Positions 1 to 11,506 are shown, counted from the first letter of the stretch. The stretch: 49,185 nucleotides of DNA from Spongospora subterranea f. sp. subterranea (GCA_049724395.1 JAUGWO010000146.1:1-49185), one strand, 5' to 3'. The notes: generated by a model not told the origin, from the letters alone. Made by a program: numbers and translations.

Positions 1-1350
1 CTGGAAGAGAACATTGACATCTACATCCAGCTCAATCCGCAGTGCACCACCTGCAGGATTCTAAGTCCTCTCCTTGATCATCTGTACAAAACTAAATTGT
101 ACAAAAACACCTCGAAACCAAACCCGATATCAGTACAGTTACAGTTTATCAATCGTATTCCCCGAATTTCCACTTTCTTCGCTGACGTCCCTTCCCACCA
201 ATAATATGATCGTTTTTCAATTGGCAGAAGATCTTCAATAATCTCTTTGGGATCACCAGTTGCTGCCGTCCAACGCATTTTGCGTCTGTTGCGATATAAA
301 TATTCACCGATGGACTTTGCAAATTCAATGAGATCCGAATCGGAAAAGGCCATCTCTTCCAACGCCTTTTATGGGATTGAATCTATGAACGACCTCGGTG
401 GCGGAAATTATTCCAGTCCCGGTTCAGTCTCATAACTCATCTGCTCTTCCTGTTCCTCCTCCTATCCCCATGTCATTAGACCCATCTTGTGTTAAATACT
501 GCCTATTCTGTCAATACTGTACCGCCTCTCAATCTCCACTTCCTACAGATTTAAGTCCTAATCAACGGAAAACACGTTATTGCCCAAGTCGTCTCTGGAG
601 CTTCCTCCTCTTTCATTGATCGTCATCATGCTGAAGTGTTAGGCATCCCTCTTGAAAAGGTCAACAAGTCGATCCCGGTCAAGACTATCGACGGTTCGAG
701 ACTGAAGACAGGAGACATCACCTATTGTACCAATCCTGGTAAATTAAAGACTTGTATTGGTCGCGACCCGCTTCTACGCCATTGACATGAAGCGGCACAC
801 GATGGTGTTAGGTTCCCCTTTGGCTAACCAAGCACAACCCCAGGCAATGATTGGCGTCACCAACAGCTGAGTCCCCGAAAGAACTTCCATCGCGATACTC
901 AAGTCTTTCCCCGTCGACGTCGTCTTTGAGCCCCAAAAGAATGAGGTGAAGTTGCCATACCAGTACTGCGTTTTTTCCGACGAATTCGACAAGTCTATCT
1001 TAGACAAACTCCCTCATCAACGGCAGTATGATTGTGCGATCGATCTAGAGCTTGGCAAATCCCCTCCGTTCGGTCCCATCTACTTTTTGAACGAGCTCGA
1101 AATCAAGGCGTCACGTGAATTTACAGACGAGAATCTGCCGAAACAGTTTATTACAGAATCTACTTCTCCTGCTGGTGCTCCGGTTCTGTTCGTCCGTAAG
1201 AAGGATGGAAGTTGACGTCTCTGTATTGACTATCGTCGCCTAAACGGCATCACGATCAAGAATCGATATCCGCTTCCGCTCATGAACCAACTGCTCGACC
1301 GACTTCGATCCCGGAACATTTTTACCCGTATCGATCTCCGTTCGGCGTAG
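1..1350 (+). mobile_element. Ty3/gypsy pol fragment (protease to reverse transcriptase)
   Basis: Decayed Ty3/gypsy LTR-retroelement fragment. Visible parts are a retropepsin-like segment (SGASSSFIDRHHAE, near 590) and the start of the reverse transcriptase (PAGAPVLFVRKKDGS near 1170, then the DYRRLN and KNRYPLP block). It runs off the left window edge and has no LTRs here. It is broken, with a handful of breaks. A nearly identical copy lies inverted at about 36390-37745, so the duplication looks young even though the fragment is dead. Confidence 0.85.
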
Positions 1351-1372
1351 TAACTGGTCGGCACGGCCTTTG

Positions 1373-1439
1373 TTACTTCCGTTCCAAAATAACTGGCGGA
1401 CTGGTGGATACCAGTTATTTTGGAACGGAGGTACTGTAA
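1373..1439. repeat. Short perfect inverted repeat (hairpin), possible MITE terminal remnant
   Basis: Two 19-base arms, 1378-1396 and 1411-1429, are exact reverse complements (arm TCCGTTCCAAAATAACTGG) around a 14-base loop, with weaker pairing outward to TTAC...GTAA. The outer sequence TACAGTACCTCCGTT resembles termini of Tc1/mariner or pogo-type DNA transposons (inference). It lies at the junction between the Ty3 fragment and the QNG1 gene. Confidence 0.6.
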
Positions 1440-1543
1440 TGGCTCATGTACAGGACGGGCATAACTTGGTGATCACATGCTGCCTCAACGTTTCAGACTA
1501 TGTTCCGATATCGATCACAATGCGCAGAAATTTGACCTGATCA

Positions 1544-2632
1544 GTGATCAGTCATCTGAAAGACCCCCGGACCCCCCCGTACCCTCCTGTCCGTGACCGA
1601 AACTGTCAAACTGATTCTGATTTGTACAATTGCACACTTGAGTTTCTATGTTCTCGGCTTGTCATCCCGACATTAGAACCGATCGGGTTCAAGTTAGTCC
1701 AAATACACGATGAAGGCATTGATCGTTTTGCGCAGATCCTTGCTCAACAATCACCAAAAGTCGCAATGTATACCGATTACCAGCTGCATCCAAAACCAAC
1801 CGATCCTCGCTGCCCTAACTGGATCTTCTTGATCGATTCACTCAACTTTTCCTTTTGGAATGAGGATCCTTCGCGTGTTTTTTCTGTGTCGCTTGGAGAC
1901 GGTGGCCCACCTTCCACGGGATACGCCTCGATCTGCGCCATCATATGGCGCGCCCTCGACGAAGGGTACCCAATGACTGATGCTGCTTTCTGGCGTGATC
2001 TTGATGAACCAACTTGGCGTCACGTTGCGCGAGGCGATTGCTGTGAGATACCGTTGATCTTAAAGCGCTTGGAGATCATCAACGCCACAGGCGCTACGTT
2101 ATGTTCAGAGTTTGGTGGTGATTTCGCCAATCTGATTTCGAAAGCTGACCGAGACGTATATCGCGTGCTCGAATTGGTCTTGGATTATTTTCCACCATTT
2201 CGTGACCAGACACCGGATGGGCAGTATAAGTTCCTGAAGCGGGCCCAAATCCTTATCGCTGACCTTTGGTCATGCTTTGACGGCAAAGGTATCGGCAAGT
2301 TCGATAATATCAACGAGGTCACAATGTTCGCCGATTATCGTGTACCGCAATCGTTACTGAATTTGGGAATAATATCATACTCCGAGAAGCTACTTTCAAC
2401 ACTTGCTGATGGCCAGAAACTCAACGAATTGAACGAGAACGTCGTGCTCTTCGGAAGGGAAGAAATCGAAATCCGTGCGTCGTCGATCTTGGCTGTTGAC
2501 AGGGTGCAAAAGCGCCTAGGCCCTTCGTCGCCGTGGAACTCGATACTCATAGATTTCTACTTGTGGAACTATTCAAAAACAATCGACAGGAAGTCGTACC
2601 CGTTTCATCGTGTGCGCTCTATCTATTACTAA
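1544..2632 (+). CDS. QNG1: Queuosine 5'-phosphate N-glycosylase/hydrolase (DUF2419)
   Basis: Releases queuine from queuosine 5'-monophosphate so the base can be reused for tRNA modification. The frame is open for 362 codons and matches the family along its length: PNWIFLIDSLNFSFW, YASICAIIWRALDEG, KRAQILIADLW, TMFADYRVPQ, and the C-terminal end PFHRVRSIYY. The lysine of KRAQIL and the aspartate of FADYR sit 32 residues apart, as the catalytic pair does in the human enzyme. The first in-frame ATG is at 1766, inside the domain, so the true N-terminus (about 60 residues in relatives) is either in an upstream exon I could not place or lost. The frame as given begins at a GTG. The C-terminal two thirds is sound. 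No intron is visible after 1766. Confidence 0.9.
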   Translation: MISHLKDPRTPPYPPVRDRNCQTDSDLYNCTLEFLCSRLVIPTLEPIGFKLVQIHDEGIDRFAQILAQQSPKVAMYTDYQLHPKPTDPRCPNWIFLIDSLNFSFWNEDPSRVFSVSLGDGGPPSTGYASICAIIWRALDEGYPMTDAAFWRDLDEPTWRHVARGDCCEIPLILKRLEIINATGATLCSEFGGDFANLISKADRDVYRVLELVLDYFPPFRDQTPDGQYKFLKRAQILIADLWSCFDGKGIGKFDNINEVTMFADYRVPQSLLNLGIISYSEKLLSTLADGQKLNELNENVVLFGREEIEIRASSILAVDRVQKRLGPSSPWNSILIDFYLWNYSKTIDRKSYPFHRVRSIYY

Positions 2633-2788
2633 TCACCGCCGATGCCGTATTCGCTCTGATGGACACCGACCTGGGATTTGTTAATACATCTGTCAAATGG
2701 ATGTTCTCAGCTCTAGAGATCCGTTCCCCTCTAATTATGTTACCACCCTCTCCCCAGTCGCCACATCACGCTAAACGTCATCGACAGA

Positions 2789-3112
2789 CTTGGGTAACAT
2801 CATCGTCAGATTGGGTAGTACTGTGCATCACGATGGAGTTATCGTTTCACTGCGCGGGTGCCCATCATCACTTGATCCCGACTCTTAAACGTTGGGTAAC
2901 ATCATCGTCAGACTGGGTAGTACTGTGCATCACGCTGGAGTTACGTTTCACGGCGCGGGTGAATCTCTGCAGCTCATTATCACTTGATCCCGACTCTTAA
3001 ACGTTGGGTAACATCATCGTCAGACTGGGTAGTACCGTGCATCTGGAATCATCTTTTTACTACGCGAGTGAATCTCTGCAGCCCATTATCCCTTGATCCC
3101 GACTCCTAAACG
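2789..3112. repeat. Tandem repeat, three units of about 102-112 bases
   Basis: Units start at 2789, 2891 and 3003. Each begins TTGGGTAACATCATCGTCAG and ends near TTGATCCCGACTCYTAAACG. Unit lengths are not multiples of three and differ from one another, so the array is not obviously coding. It lies between the QNG1 and HOP2 genes. Confidence 0.85.
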
Positions 3113-3430
3113 CCACTTCACGCACAGCATGATTGATTGAGTCGCCGTCGAACTGGTTGACGTTTCCTACGGCCACGCCTTTTTCACCGTCGTGAACGCC
3201 ATTGAATGTATAATCAGTAATTGAAACGTCGTTGTCGTTTGATTTGATTTCATAGTGAAGTTGGTTCACAAGCTCAGAAGCAAAGCATGCGACAGCGCGA
3301 CCAGGACTAGATAGAAGGCGGCTGGCTGCGGTGCTGAATCCCGACTGCAGTATACGTATTGCGTGCCGCCGCCCGCCCAGAAATTGCCCGAGCGATGGCG
3401 AAACCTGCAAGCAGCTCGGACGATGAAGGA
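3113..3430 (-). CDS. Possible first exon of a divergent mitochondrial-type protein
   Basis: On the minus strand an open stretch reads as an arginine- and serine-rich, presequence-like segment (IRILQSGFSTAASRLLSS) followed by SELVNQLHYEIKSNDND and VAVGNVNQFDGDS, which has protein-like composition. It overlaps the HOP2 start on the opposite strand, as a divergent promoter pair might. No continuation was found downstream, where the tandem repeat begins, so it may be truncated. I do not recognise the family. Weak. Confidence 0.25.
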
Positions 3431-4659
3431 CACGAGTCATCGTCGTTCGCCGGTTCAGAAAGCAATTGCGGCAGCGATTCCGGAGGAGACAGCTCTGATT
3501 TCGAAGAAGTATCCCCGGCGGCAAAGAAACCGAGTAAAACAGCTCCCGCTCGTACTGGAAAGAAGAAATCCCCAGCTCCGCCGAAGAAGGCACCACCTGC
3601 AAAAACGCAGAAGGACAACGCTGATGGAAACATCGGAGCAAAAAGGGCCCCGGTGTCAAGCGAAAAAACAACTGCTAAGAAAGCAAAAACAACTGTTTTG
3701 TCCGACGCCAAGGCTGTGGAAGCTATCAAAGAATATATGCTGAAGACCAACAGACCTTATTCGCATTTAAACGTGTTCGATAACTTGCACGGAGCCGTGA
3801 AGAAAGTATTAGTACCAAAAATTCTCAATCAACTTTCCGATTCTGGGGTTTTAACAGCAAAAAGATTTTGGGAAGGTAGCTGCTGCCTCGTAATATTTGA
3901 ATTCCGTTCCTTCCGTTGTTTTGGCTGCTTTAGCTGTTCCTTTTTTTCAACATGTAAAGGTCGTGCACTTACGAACTGGTTTTGACACAGGTTCGAATTT
4001 ATCTCGCGAATCAATCGAACTTTGACGAAGTTGATCAAACCGAAATGGATACCATTGATGACGAGATCAAAGTTTTAACTGTCACTCATACGGATAGCAA
4101 ATCGATGCTGAAAAGCGCACAAGTCGATGTGGCTGCGTTGAAAGCAAAGAAGTCGGACGCTGAGTTACACAACGAAAATGAAGCTCTACAACGCTCTTTA
4201 AACGAAAAAAAAGAGCTGTTATCCTCAATACTGGGGAAAGATGGCGATGCTCCGGAGCCGTTAATTTCCAAAGAAGAATTCAAGCTGAAAAAAGATATGC
4301 ATCGAAATTATGTGGTATCACACATATTGGCAGTTGCCCATTTATCTACATTTTGAAATTTAGCCTTGGGAAAAATTTGACAGATTCGATGTCCGATTTC
4401 CATCTGCATTACGTTTTTGATGAATGGGTTTGTGCCAATAATCTTTGTTTTTCAGAAAATATGGAAACAGCGTCGTCGTTCCTGTAATGAGATGCTAGAT
4501 TGCATCCTTGAAAACTGTAATATGAAGAAGTCAGAACTTGAGGTAAGAATTCGATGTTTTGTTTTCGCCATCTAATTCGAATTTCAACAGGATGAGATCG
4601 GAGTTGAGAATGACGCATCAGTTGGTGTCTCCTTGGTTACGCATGATTCTTTCAAATGA
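3395..4659 (+). CDS. HOP2: Homologous-pairing protein 2 (TBPIP/PSMC3IP family)
   Basis: HOP2 works with MND1 to help Dmc1/Rad51 in meiotic strand exchange in the nucleus. Exons inferred: 3395-3875, 3991-4311, 4456-4542, 4591-4659, all with GT-AG introns, giving about 318 aa. The winged-helix region reads EAIKEYMLKTNRPYSHLN and continues into VRIYLANQSNFDEVDQ, then a leucine-zipper-like coiled coil and the C-terminal KIWKQRRRSCNEML block, as in human PSMC3IP (217 aa). About 100 extra N-terminal residues are acidic/serine-rich then lysine/proline-rich and look disordered. At the end of exon 1 the run of four T (3866-3869) is one base too long to join exon 2 in frame: with three T it would read KRFGK-VRIY as the family does. 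This could be a sequence error, a mutation or a slip site. ATG 3395 is chosen because the frame upstream has no ATG. Confidence 0.88.
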
Positions 4660-4988
4660 GTTTTATATTCCATCCACGTGAGCATTCTATTAAAATATGT
4701 AGTCGATCTTTGAGTGTGATTTGGAACTTCTACGCACCATGCTGTGTCTACATTTGTTAATCCACTGTACCTGTATTGTACGAGAGCGCTATCTCAGGGA
4801 CCACTTGATTTATTCGAGGCTCACTTTCAACAAAATCGATGTTGATGCCTGTTTGAACCCATTGGCTCGGTTCGCTTTTGTGGGTTTCTCCAACTATTCG
4901 TCTCAGACTCTACACAATCAGTCACAATTCTATACACGACAAATTTCAGCCATGGCGAGATTTAGCGATCTCTGGCGATGATTCCACC

Positions 4989-5937
4989 ATGAGCTGCAGA
5001 TACGCAGTCAGACAAATTCAATATCGAGGACGAAAGGTCGGAGTGGTGACGCAATCGGAAAATGGGCCATGCCCACTTCTAGCCATAGCCAACGCCCTTT
5101 CTCTACGTGGCAGCGCCGTTCTGAGTGCGTTATCTGAAGTCAACAACCAGGACCTGTGCAACCTCATCGTGGAAATTATCATGTCTTCTTTGACTTCAAA
5201 TAAGGTTTCTAAACCCGAAACGGAGGCCATCGACAGTAATATCATTGACATTCTTCCAAAAATGGTCAACGGGCTCGACGTCAATGTTAAATTCGACGCA
5301 ATCACGTCGTTTGAGAAGACGCCAGAAATCCAAGTGTTCGATCGGCTTTCCATCCCTCTGGTTCACGGGTGGCTGGCGGACCCAGACGATTATCCAACGT
5401 ACGAAGCGGTGGCAAATGCTTTCTACAACGAGCTTGTGGTAGCAGCAGTGAGCTCTCCATCATCTGCCGTTCAAGAAAGACATTCCAAAAATGACCTGAT
5501 ATGTGACTTTTTGCAATACAGTTCGACCCAGTTGACAAAGACCGGTTTGATGGCCCTCCACTGCATTGAGGAGGCTGTTCAACACGTATTTTTCCGGAAT
5601 AACCATTTCAACGTCCTCATAAGAGAGTAGGTTGTCGCTGTTGTGTTTGGTAGATCTGGGAAACATTCGCAAATTGACACACCAATCTTGCAGGAGAGGT
5701 TCCATTTACTTACTTGTGACCGACGTAGCATTTTTGTCAATGGACAACGTCGTGTGGGAGCGCCTAGACTCGATAACCGGAGCGACCGAATACGTCGACT
5801 GCGACTTCGTGAAAGCGTCATTTCCTGACGAAGTGTCATATAATGAAGCGAAAAGGAGATCCAGTTTCTACGACGTGGTTGGAGCGTGTAAACGCCAGAC
5901 ACCTCGCAACAAGTCGTCAACGTGTCAAGTTCAATGA
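4989..5937 (+). CDS. MINDY: MINDY-1/2 family deubiquitinase (FAM63)
   Basis: Cysteine protease family that trims K48-linked polyubiquitin chains. Two exons, 4989-5626 and 5694-5937, with donor GTAGGT and acceptor TTGCAG, give 293 aa. The catalytic loop is QSENGPCPLLAIAN with Gln22 and nucleophile Cys28; the catalytic His is in RNNHFNV (His206), and the signature YLLVTDVAFL...VVWERLDSI follows the splice. The start ATG is in a good context (CCACCATGA) after an unrelated upstream stretch. It is shorter than human MINDY-1 (469 aa) because it lacks the long N- and C-terminal tails, including the ubiquitin-interacting motif region. It ends 30 bases before the tail of SLY1 on the other strand. Confidence 0.9.
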
Positions 5938-5967
5938 ATCACATAAATTGTATAATTATGAATGAAG

Positions 5968-8075
5968 TTAAGTAAGATCAACAGCATCGGGTTCTGCAAG
6001 AATTTCTATTTGCCTCAACATTGACGTCGGTGAAACCATATCGGTGCACCCATATATGATACTGATTGGTGGTTCGGAAGGGCTACTAGCGGACGCGTCG
6101 CGGGCCCATTCTATCAGGTTGTGCAACTCAGGGTACGTGCCTCCCCCGCAGACGACAACGATCGCTTCGCGAGCTTTCGGAATATGGGTTGGCGGGGCAC
6201 TGCTAGCCGCAGCGCGTGGATCGAATGTCTTGAAATTAGCGGTGAGAGATTGAGAAAGGTGGCGGAGCATGAGTTCTCGCACGACACGCGTCAATGGAGT
6301 CTTATGCTTTAACGGTAGCAGATTCTTGACGTTCCCTTTTAACCATCCTAGACCGGATGAAATGGCTGTGCTTTTTGCCAGATCAGTCAACAATGATGGG
6401 CCTTTATTTTCGTCATGTTGCCCACTTGCTGCCAACTTCTTCATCATGCGAATTTGACGAAGATACGTCAATGCAGAGGAGGATGCTCCGCTTTGTTCAA
6501 CAGCGCTCTTCAAAGCCGCAAACTGCGCATTGGAAAGCTCATCAGATGCAAGATAATACTGGAGCAGTAACCTCAGCTTATCATCTGGAGTCCCTTTACC
6601 ATCAACGCCGAGTTTGGCAAGCAAACTTTTCTGGTCAGGTAGCAACCCAGAAGCGGCCATACGGTCCTCAACTTCGAAAAAAGTGTCAAGAGACCTTTCT
6701 TGAACATGGCGCATGATTGCTGTCGCTAGATTGGTGTGAACATCAAGCTGGCGCTTTTTCTTCTGCAATTCGGGTAAATCGTTGATCATTGATGCCAATT
6801 TGGAAGTGACAGCTGGACTATCCAGATCAATATCGGCCTCGCCCGCCGACTTCAGTCCTGACATGGCCGCGTGATGTTCCTTCATCAAACTATCAACTCG
6901 CGCAGCGACTTCAGGAAACGTCTGTTCAACGTTGAGTGTCCAGAACTCGTCATTGGCGTCTAAATAAATGTCTTCTTTGCGAGGAACACCATTGGGTCCT
7001 TTAACCTCCAGGCTCACTCTATTGGAACTTAAACCAAGGAGATCGTGCGTCATTGGTTGATAAGTCCATTGATGCTGAAGCGGAGTCGCCAGATCCAGGT
7101 TACGATCAACTAAAACCAAAATTGGTCGACGGAATGAGCCCGAAGCGTCTGAAAATGCAGCTGATCTGGACCTTAGGCATTCACCTACGCGTACATCAAA
7201 TTGAGAGCAATGTTAATTTTTGTTTGCTTACGAAGCCGAGCATCGAGCTTTGTTGCAACCATTTCAGCGGCATCACCAGGCCGCGCCTGTATAATCGGGA
7301 TAACACCTAAAGTGCAAATCACTGAAAAAACGGATTCCACTATTTTATCGATGCATGACATGATGTCGTCATCATCACGAGAGCCCAATCTTGAATATGC
7401 CTTTGTTACAACTAGTATTAACCTTCAGTAGACATAATAGTTAGAAAATTACCTCTGGAATATTCATCGTGAACAATGATCGCTCAAAGCTGATGAACTG
7501 ACTGTTCAAATCATAAATTTTCGAAATACGCGAAGCACAGTTCCTCTCTATCGTTTTGAAAGCGAGATCTTCCAACAAAACTCGCGGTAGCATTGTCGTA
7601 AAATTCAGATAAAATGCATCATATAACGCAGCAGCAGTGTCGGCTGCAATTCGTTCTATATTGGCGGGAGTGGGGCTGACAAAGTAGATGGCTGGCACTC
7701 CAGGAACACGTTCACGCCGGGAGGTAATGGGCAAATTCAATGTGATACCCTCTGCACGAAGTTCACCGATCGAAAGAATTGGCGCCAAAATGTCTCTTCC
7801 GACTTCATCATATCTGACAGCGTTTTTAGCGGATGCCATGAACGCGAAATATAAAGATGGATAGTGGTGGCAGCTAACCATTCAAAGAGACGAAGAAAAT
7901 CTGATCAATTCTAAAACATAAAGAATAGACAAAGAGCGCGTAAACAGGCCCAACAAACGTACACAAGGACCTTCCAGGTTGTGACGCCAGCGCTCACACC
8001 CAAATCTGCAGATGGGCCAACGTTCAAATTGAGCATGGACAGGAGCGCTGCCCGCTGCATTGCTTGGATGTCCAT
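5968..8075 (-). CDS. SLY1: Sec1/Munc18-family protein SLY1 (SCFD1)
   Basis: Sec1/Munc18 protein that binds syntaxin-5 type SNAREs in ER-Golgi traffic. Exons on the minus strand: 8075-7963, 7813-7453, 7400-7232, 7184-5968, giving 619 aa (human SCFD1 is 642). Order of landmarks: MLNLN near the N-terminus, WKVLVYDEVGRDILAPILS, VPAIYFVSPT, DKIVESVFSVICTLGVIPII, LVLVDRNLDLATPLQHQWTY, LPELQKKKRQLDVHTNLATA, TPDDKLRLLLQYYLAS, and the final IIYGCTDMVSPT. All splice phases agree and no break is seen. The internal gap between domains is alanine-rich and shorter than in animals. It converges with MINDY; the 30-base gap must hold both 3' ends or the transcripts overlap. Confidence 0.95.
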
Positions 8076-8215
8076 CGAAGGCGAGTATCGGAGTGGGCGT
8101 AATCCACAGACCCGAGTTCGTTCGTTCGAAAGCAGCCGTTGTCCCCCCGAATACAATCACGATTCGACACGTGGTTCACCTGTCGACGATATCATAATGA
8201 GTTTCCAGTAGCGAT

Positions 8216-8955
8216 CGTGCGCTGACAAAGAGGGCTGCATCACTGCATCACTGTCGCGGATATTCCGTCAAACTGATCGACCATTGAGATGGTAAAACTG
8301 ATGCATTCGCCATTCCTTCAGTGCTTTGAAAAAAAAAACAATGTAAATACGTTCAGTTGGCGTGAATCAATGATGTTGCATGCTGTTTCGGCCTGCCGAA
8401 TTCATGCTGTCGGTTTGGGGTCAGGATAAGTACAGATGAGCTGTCGACAAGGACACGCTATTGAGGGCTTGGAGTGGGACCCCCAGCTGTACCGTGACGC
8501 GCGCGGACATCCACTTTCGCCGCGGATCGTTCTCGAAGGCTGGTCCAGATCTGTGATGACTGATTGAGGCTCACCTCTGAAAGATCAACGGATGTCCAAT
8601 TTGTCTCCTTCATCGCCGCCTTGGCGCCTCTCAACCTCTCCCCTGTCGCTCCCGCTGCCAGCAGGGGATTTTTAAAACCGCATTGTCACCAAGCGATGAT
8701 TCCACAAAACCAAGTTGGTCCGATCCACTATCTGCGTTCATCGCGGCTGAATACCAATCCTGCCACGTGGGAGATGCATTAACCACCGCTCTACGAGATG
8801 GGATAGTACATCACAAGGTGTTTCAGGTGTTTCAATTGACCTCCAAAATCTGTTTCTGCTTACAGCGGTTCGCCCCAATTTTTGTCGCAAAGTTAGTGTA
8901 CTGTCGTTGTTTTTTAACCCTTTTTATTTTGGCTCCTTGTAAAAACCTATAATGG
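8216..8955. other. No gene recognised
   Basis: About 740 bases upstream of SLY1 on its 5' side. I see a short A run (8330-8338) and only short open frames without recognisable domains. It probably includes the SLY1 promoter, but no element can be singled out. Confidence 0.5.
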
Positions 8956-9125
8956 ATTGGGGCTGCAGTATCGGGCGCCACGAATGCCTCGGTATAGAGA
9001 CCGATGTATCTGGGATCGGTACACCGTCCATGGCGTAAACCTAACGATCCAACGAAAACCTGATAAATGGCACTCTGTTCTGTTTACTCGGGGCCAGCAT
9101 CGGTATCGGGTTAGCCGACTGCGAT
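8956..9125 (+). repeat. Diverged direct repeat, copy 1
   Basis: Resembles 10124-10290 in the same orientation. In both, a frame reads VHGVxLTIxxKxDxxHSVxF, so the repeat may derive from coding sequence. The two copies bracket a copia reverse-transcriptase relic. Confidence 0.55.
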
Positions 9126-9529
9126 CGGCTGTAAGCGCGACTCACAACAACTACCGCCCGCGCGAACTGCCGCTACCCTGATTGTAAGATCTCTCGCTGC
9201 GGCTCCCTGAACTTCATCGCCGGTAACGGCCTATGAAAAGCTCAGCGACCATTTCTTCGCTCGGGCGGTAGACGAGCAAACCACGGGAGCGAGCTGCAGG
9301 CGACGAGGCTGTCCTAGATCGAAGTCGGCCGTCGGATTCCGAACAAAGGTCTGAGGTATCCAGAACGCCGTCACTTCAAGTGAGCGGCGACGGCTCCACG
9401 ACTTCCACCCGACCTAATATCCCGAGTGATGCAAGCGATGATGGTGGCGCCGAGCCGCGAGCCTCTGAACATTGGTGATGATCACATCAGGAGTTCGAGT
9501 CGAATTCGACGGAGCCCGGTGCGGCGCGG

Positions 9530-10080
9530 CGGCAGAGCCAGAGAGGTCGGAACCAAGTCGTTTGGCTCAGGCACCTCAGGACGAAGACTGGTGGGGCATT
9601 TTTGAAAGTAAATTTCGATTCGTTGCAACGCAACAACACTTGGGAATTGGTGTCGTTGCCGGCAGGGAGAAGCCTGTGTCTGGAAAGTGGTGTTGCACAT
9701 ATGAGGTTCGACCGGACTCGTCGCTCGAAGGAAGTCTCGGTACAGTACGTGGCCCGCAGGTTCACCCGAAAAACCCGGTGTTGCCGTCGTCGAAACTTTC
9801 TCTCCCGTCGTCTCGCTGACTTCTTTGAGGAGGGCGTTGTTGGCGCTTGCGGCAGTGGAGGTCGATTCATGACGACTTGCGCCAAGCTGGGTTCGCAGAA
9901 ACAAGCGACGACCAACGCGTTTACGTGCAGCGGAGAACAGATGTTGGATTGACACTGCTCGCACTCTACTCCGACGATGATTGGTGGCGGCATCAACATC
10001 AATGGACCGCGTCAGGCAGTAAGAATCGCATCTTCTTTCGAAATACTCAATGAAACCGATTGGCGACATTACATTCATGT
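9530..10080 (+). mobile_element. Ty1/copia reverse transcriptase relic
   Basis: Old, broken copia-type fragment. Recognisable pieces in order are NTWELVSLPAGR, an RRFTRKT-like block, an ALAAVEV-like block and LRQAGFAETSDDQRVYV followed by ALYSDDD, matching the order around the copia RT active site. Several breaks; no LTR identified. Probably one of the oldest elements in the window. Confidence 0.65.
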
Positions 10081-10123
10081 TTCATTGGCGACATGCATTC
10101 ATGCTGGGCCAATAACCTATCCT

Positions 10124-10290
10124 GATGGGGTGCGGCTGCGATATCGGGGGCCTCGAACGCCTCGATATGGAGACCGGTCTATCGGGGATCATTAACGTCC
10201 ATGGAGTCAAGCTAACGATCAGACAGAAATTTGATGAATATCACTCTGTTCGGTTTCAGCCGAGACAATCCTCACCAGTCGCTTGGGTAC
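10124..10290 (+). repeat. Diverged direct repeat, copy 2
   Basis: Second copy of the 8956-9125 repeat, sharing blocks such as GAGACCG, CGTCCATGG and CACTCTGTTC. Roughly 70-75% alike by eye. Confidence 0.55.
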
Positions 10291-10320
10291 CCCAGACCAT
10301 ATCCCGGAAAGCATCATGAC

Positions 10321-11506
10321 GGATCCCTCACCAATGCGGCTGAAAGAGCGTTTAACATTGTATGGGATCAATTATGGTCATCTTCGGCCAATACGACCGT
10401 TATCTAAGTAAAGCCCACTTAATCGCTGCAGGCAAACATGGAGTTTGATAGGGGCACTTGGAACTCCCGCGCTATGATTGTTGATTGGAACACAGCACCA
10501 GCCGGTCGAGCACCAGTTATATTTGACTGAAAGCCGTTCATAAACAACATTGATGCTGCCAAAAAAACTTCGCGATTACGAAGCCATCACTTTGCGTTCA
10601 TCGCTACTGCTGTTGAATACCTATTGATATCATCTGAACCCTTGCATCTGTCCGAGTACCGGAATGTTGCAATGGACATGCCAATTTCTTGAAGAAACGT
10701 CCCCCCGGTTAAACTTGTGTTGAGACCACAGGCGATGATCTTCATCAACTTGTAAGTGTGCTGATTACTGATGGCGCGAGGATCTATGGTTTTCTACAAT
10801 TATTGGTTTTGTTGTTATCGAACATCTTCGCAGGATATGCAACGTCCGCTGCCAAATCCAACAGTGTTTGTGATGAATATGAATTGCAAACACGAACAGG
10901 CTTTGATTAGGGCCTGGCTAGAGCGGATGGACCGATTCTCCAGCGTTGACGATGGAAGATACTGTAGAGAGACCAGTAATAAATACAACACCGATGCCAG
11001 GACAAGGGATCAGGCTGGAGATGAAACTCGGCGCAGGTTTTGCTTGTGAACAGGATGATCTCGTGACACAATTTGCATCCTCAGAGTTTCTTTCTTTATC
11101 TCCCCATTCTTCGATGATTGAGTTCAAGCTCTCTCCTCGTTGTGACGACGCGACGTGTTTGCGGGTACCAAACGCCGTCAACAGACGCACCAGCCGATCA
11201 TTTTCACTTTTGACCAGTAATAACCCTGCTTACTTTGAGCGAATGCAGATAACAAAGGCAAGGGACCAGATACGATCCATTTTCAGAGTTGTAAACCTCA
11301 CAGGTATTGGAGCAAGCTGGACATATTAGGAAAGCGTGGACAAGGTCCCCAAAGAAAGGACAAGGTCGTCGTTCTGGTCTGCAGCGACTGTGAGGCCAGC
11401 CGGAGTGTTTTCCTGGCGCGGGGGTCTAAAATGGTTCACTGCCACTTAGCCTCTGCAGCCATTCTGGATAGCACTTCGTTTCGTATTGTACAACACTTCC
11501 TAAACC
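10321..11506. other. No gene recognised
   Basis: About 1.2 kb with short open frames on both strands, the longest near 10946-11329 (127 codons, from an ATG at 10946 or later), none with a recognisable domain. The promoter of the lyase gene should lie toward the right end. Some words near 10590-10640 resemble 8710-8760, suggesting more decayed duplication. Confidence 0.45.

Noticed and set aside
2789-3112. CRISPR-like or coding repeat
   Set aside because: Only three long units without unique spacers, in a eukaryotic setting; unit lengths break any reading frame.
3307-3750. Minus-strand open frame rich in Phe, Ala and Ser across HOP2 exon 1
   Set aside because: It is the antisense shadow of the acidic and lysine-rich HOP2 tail.
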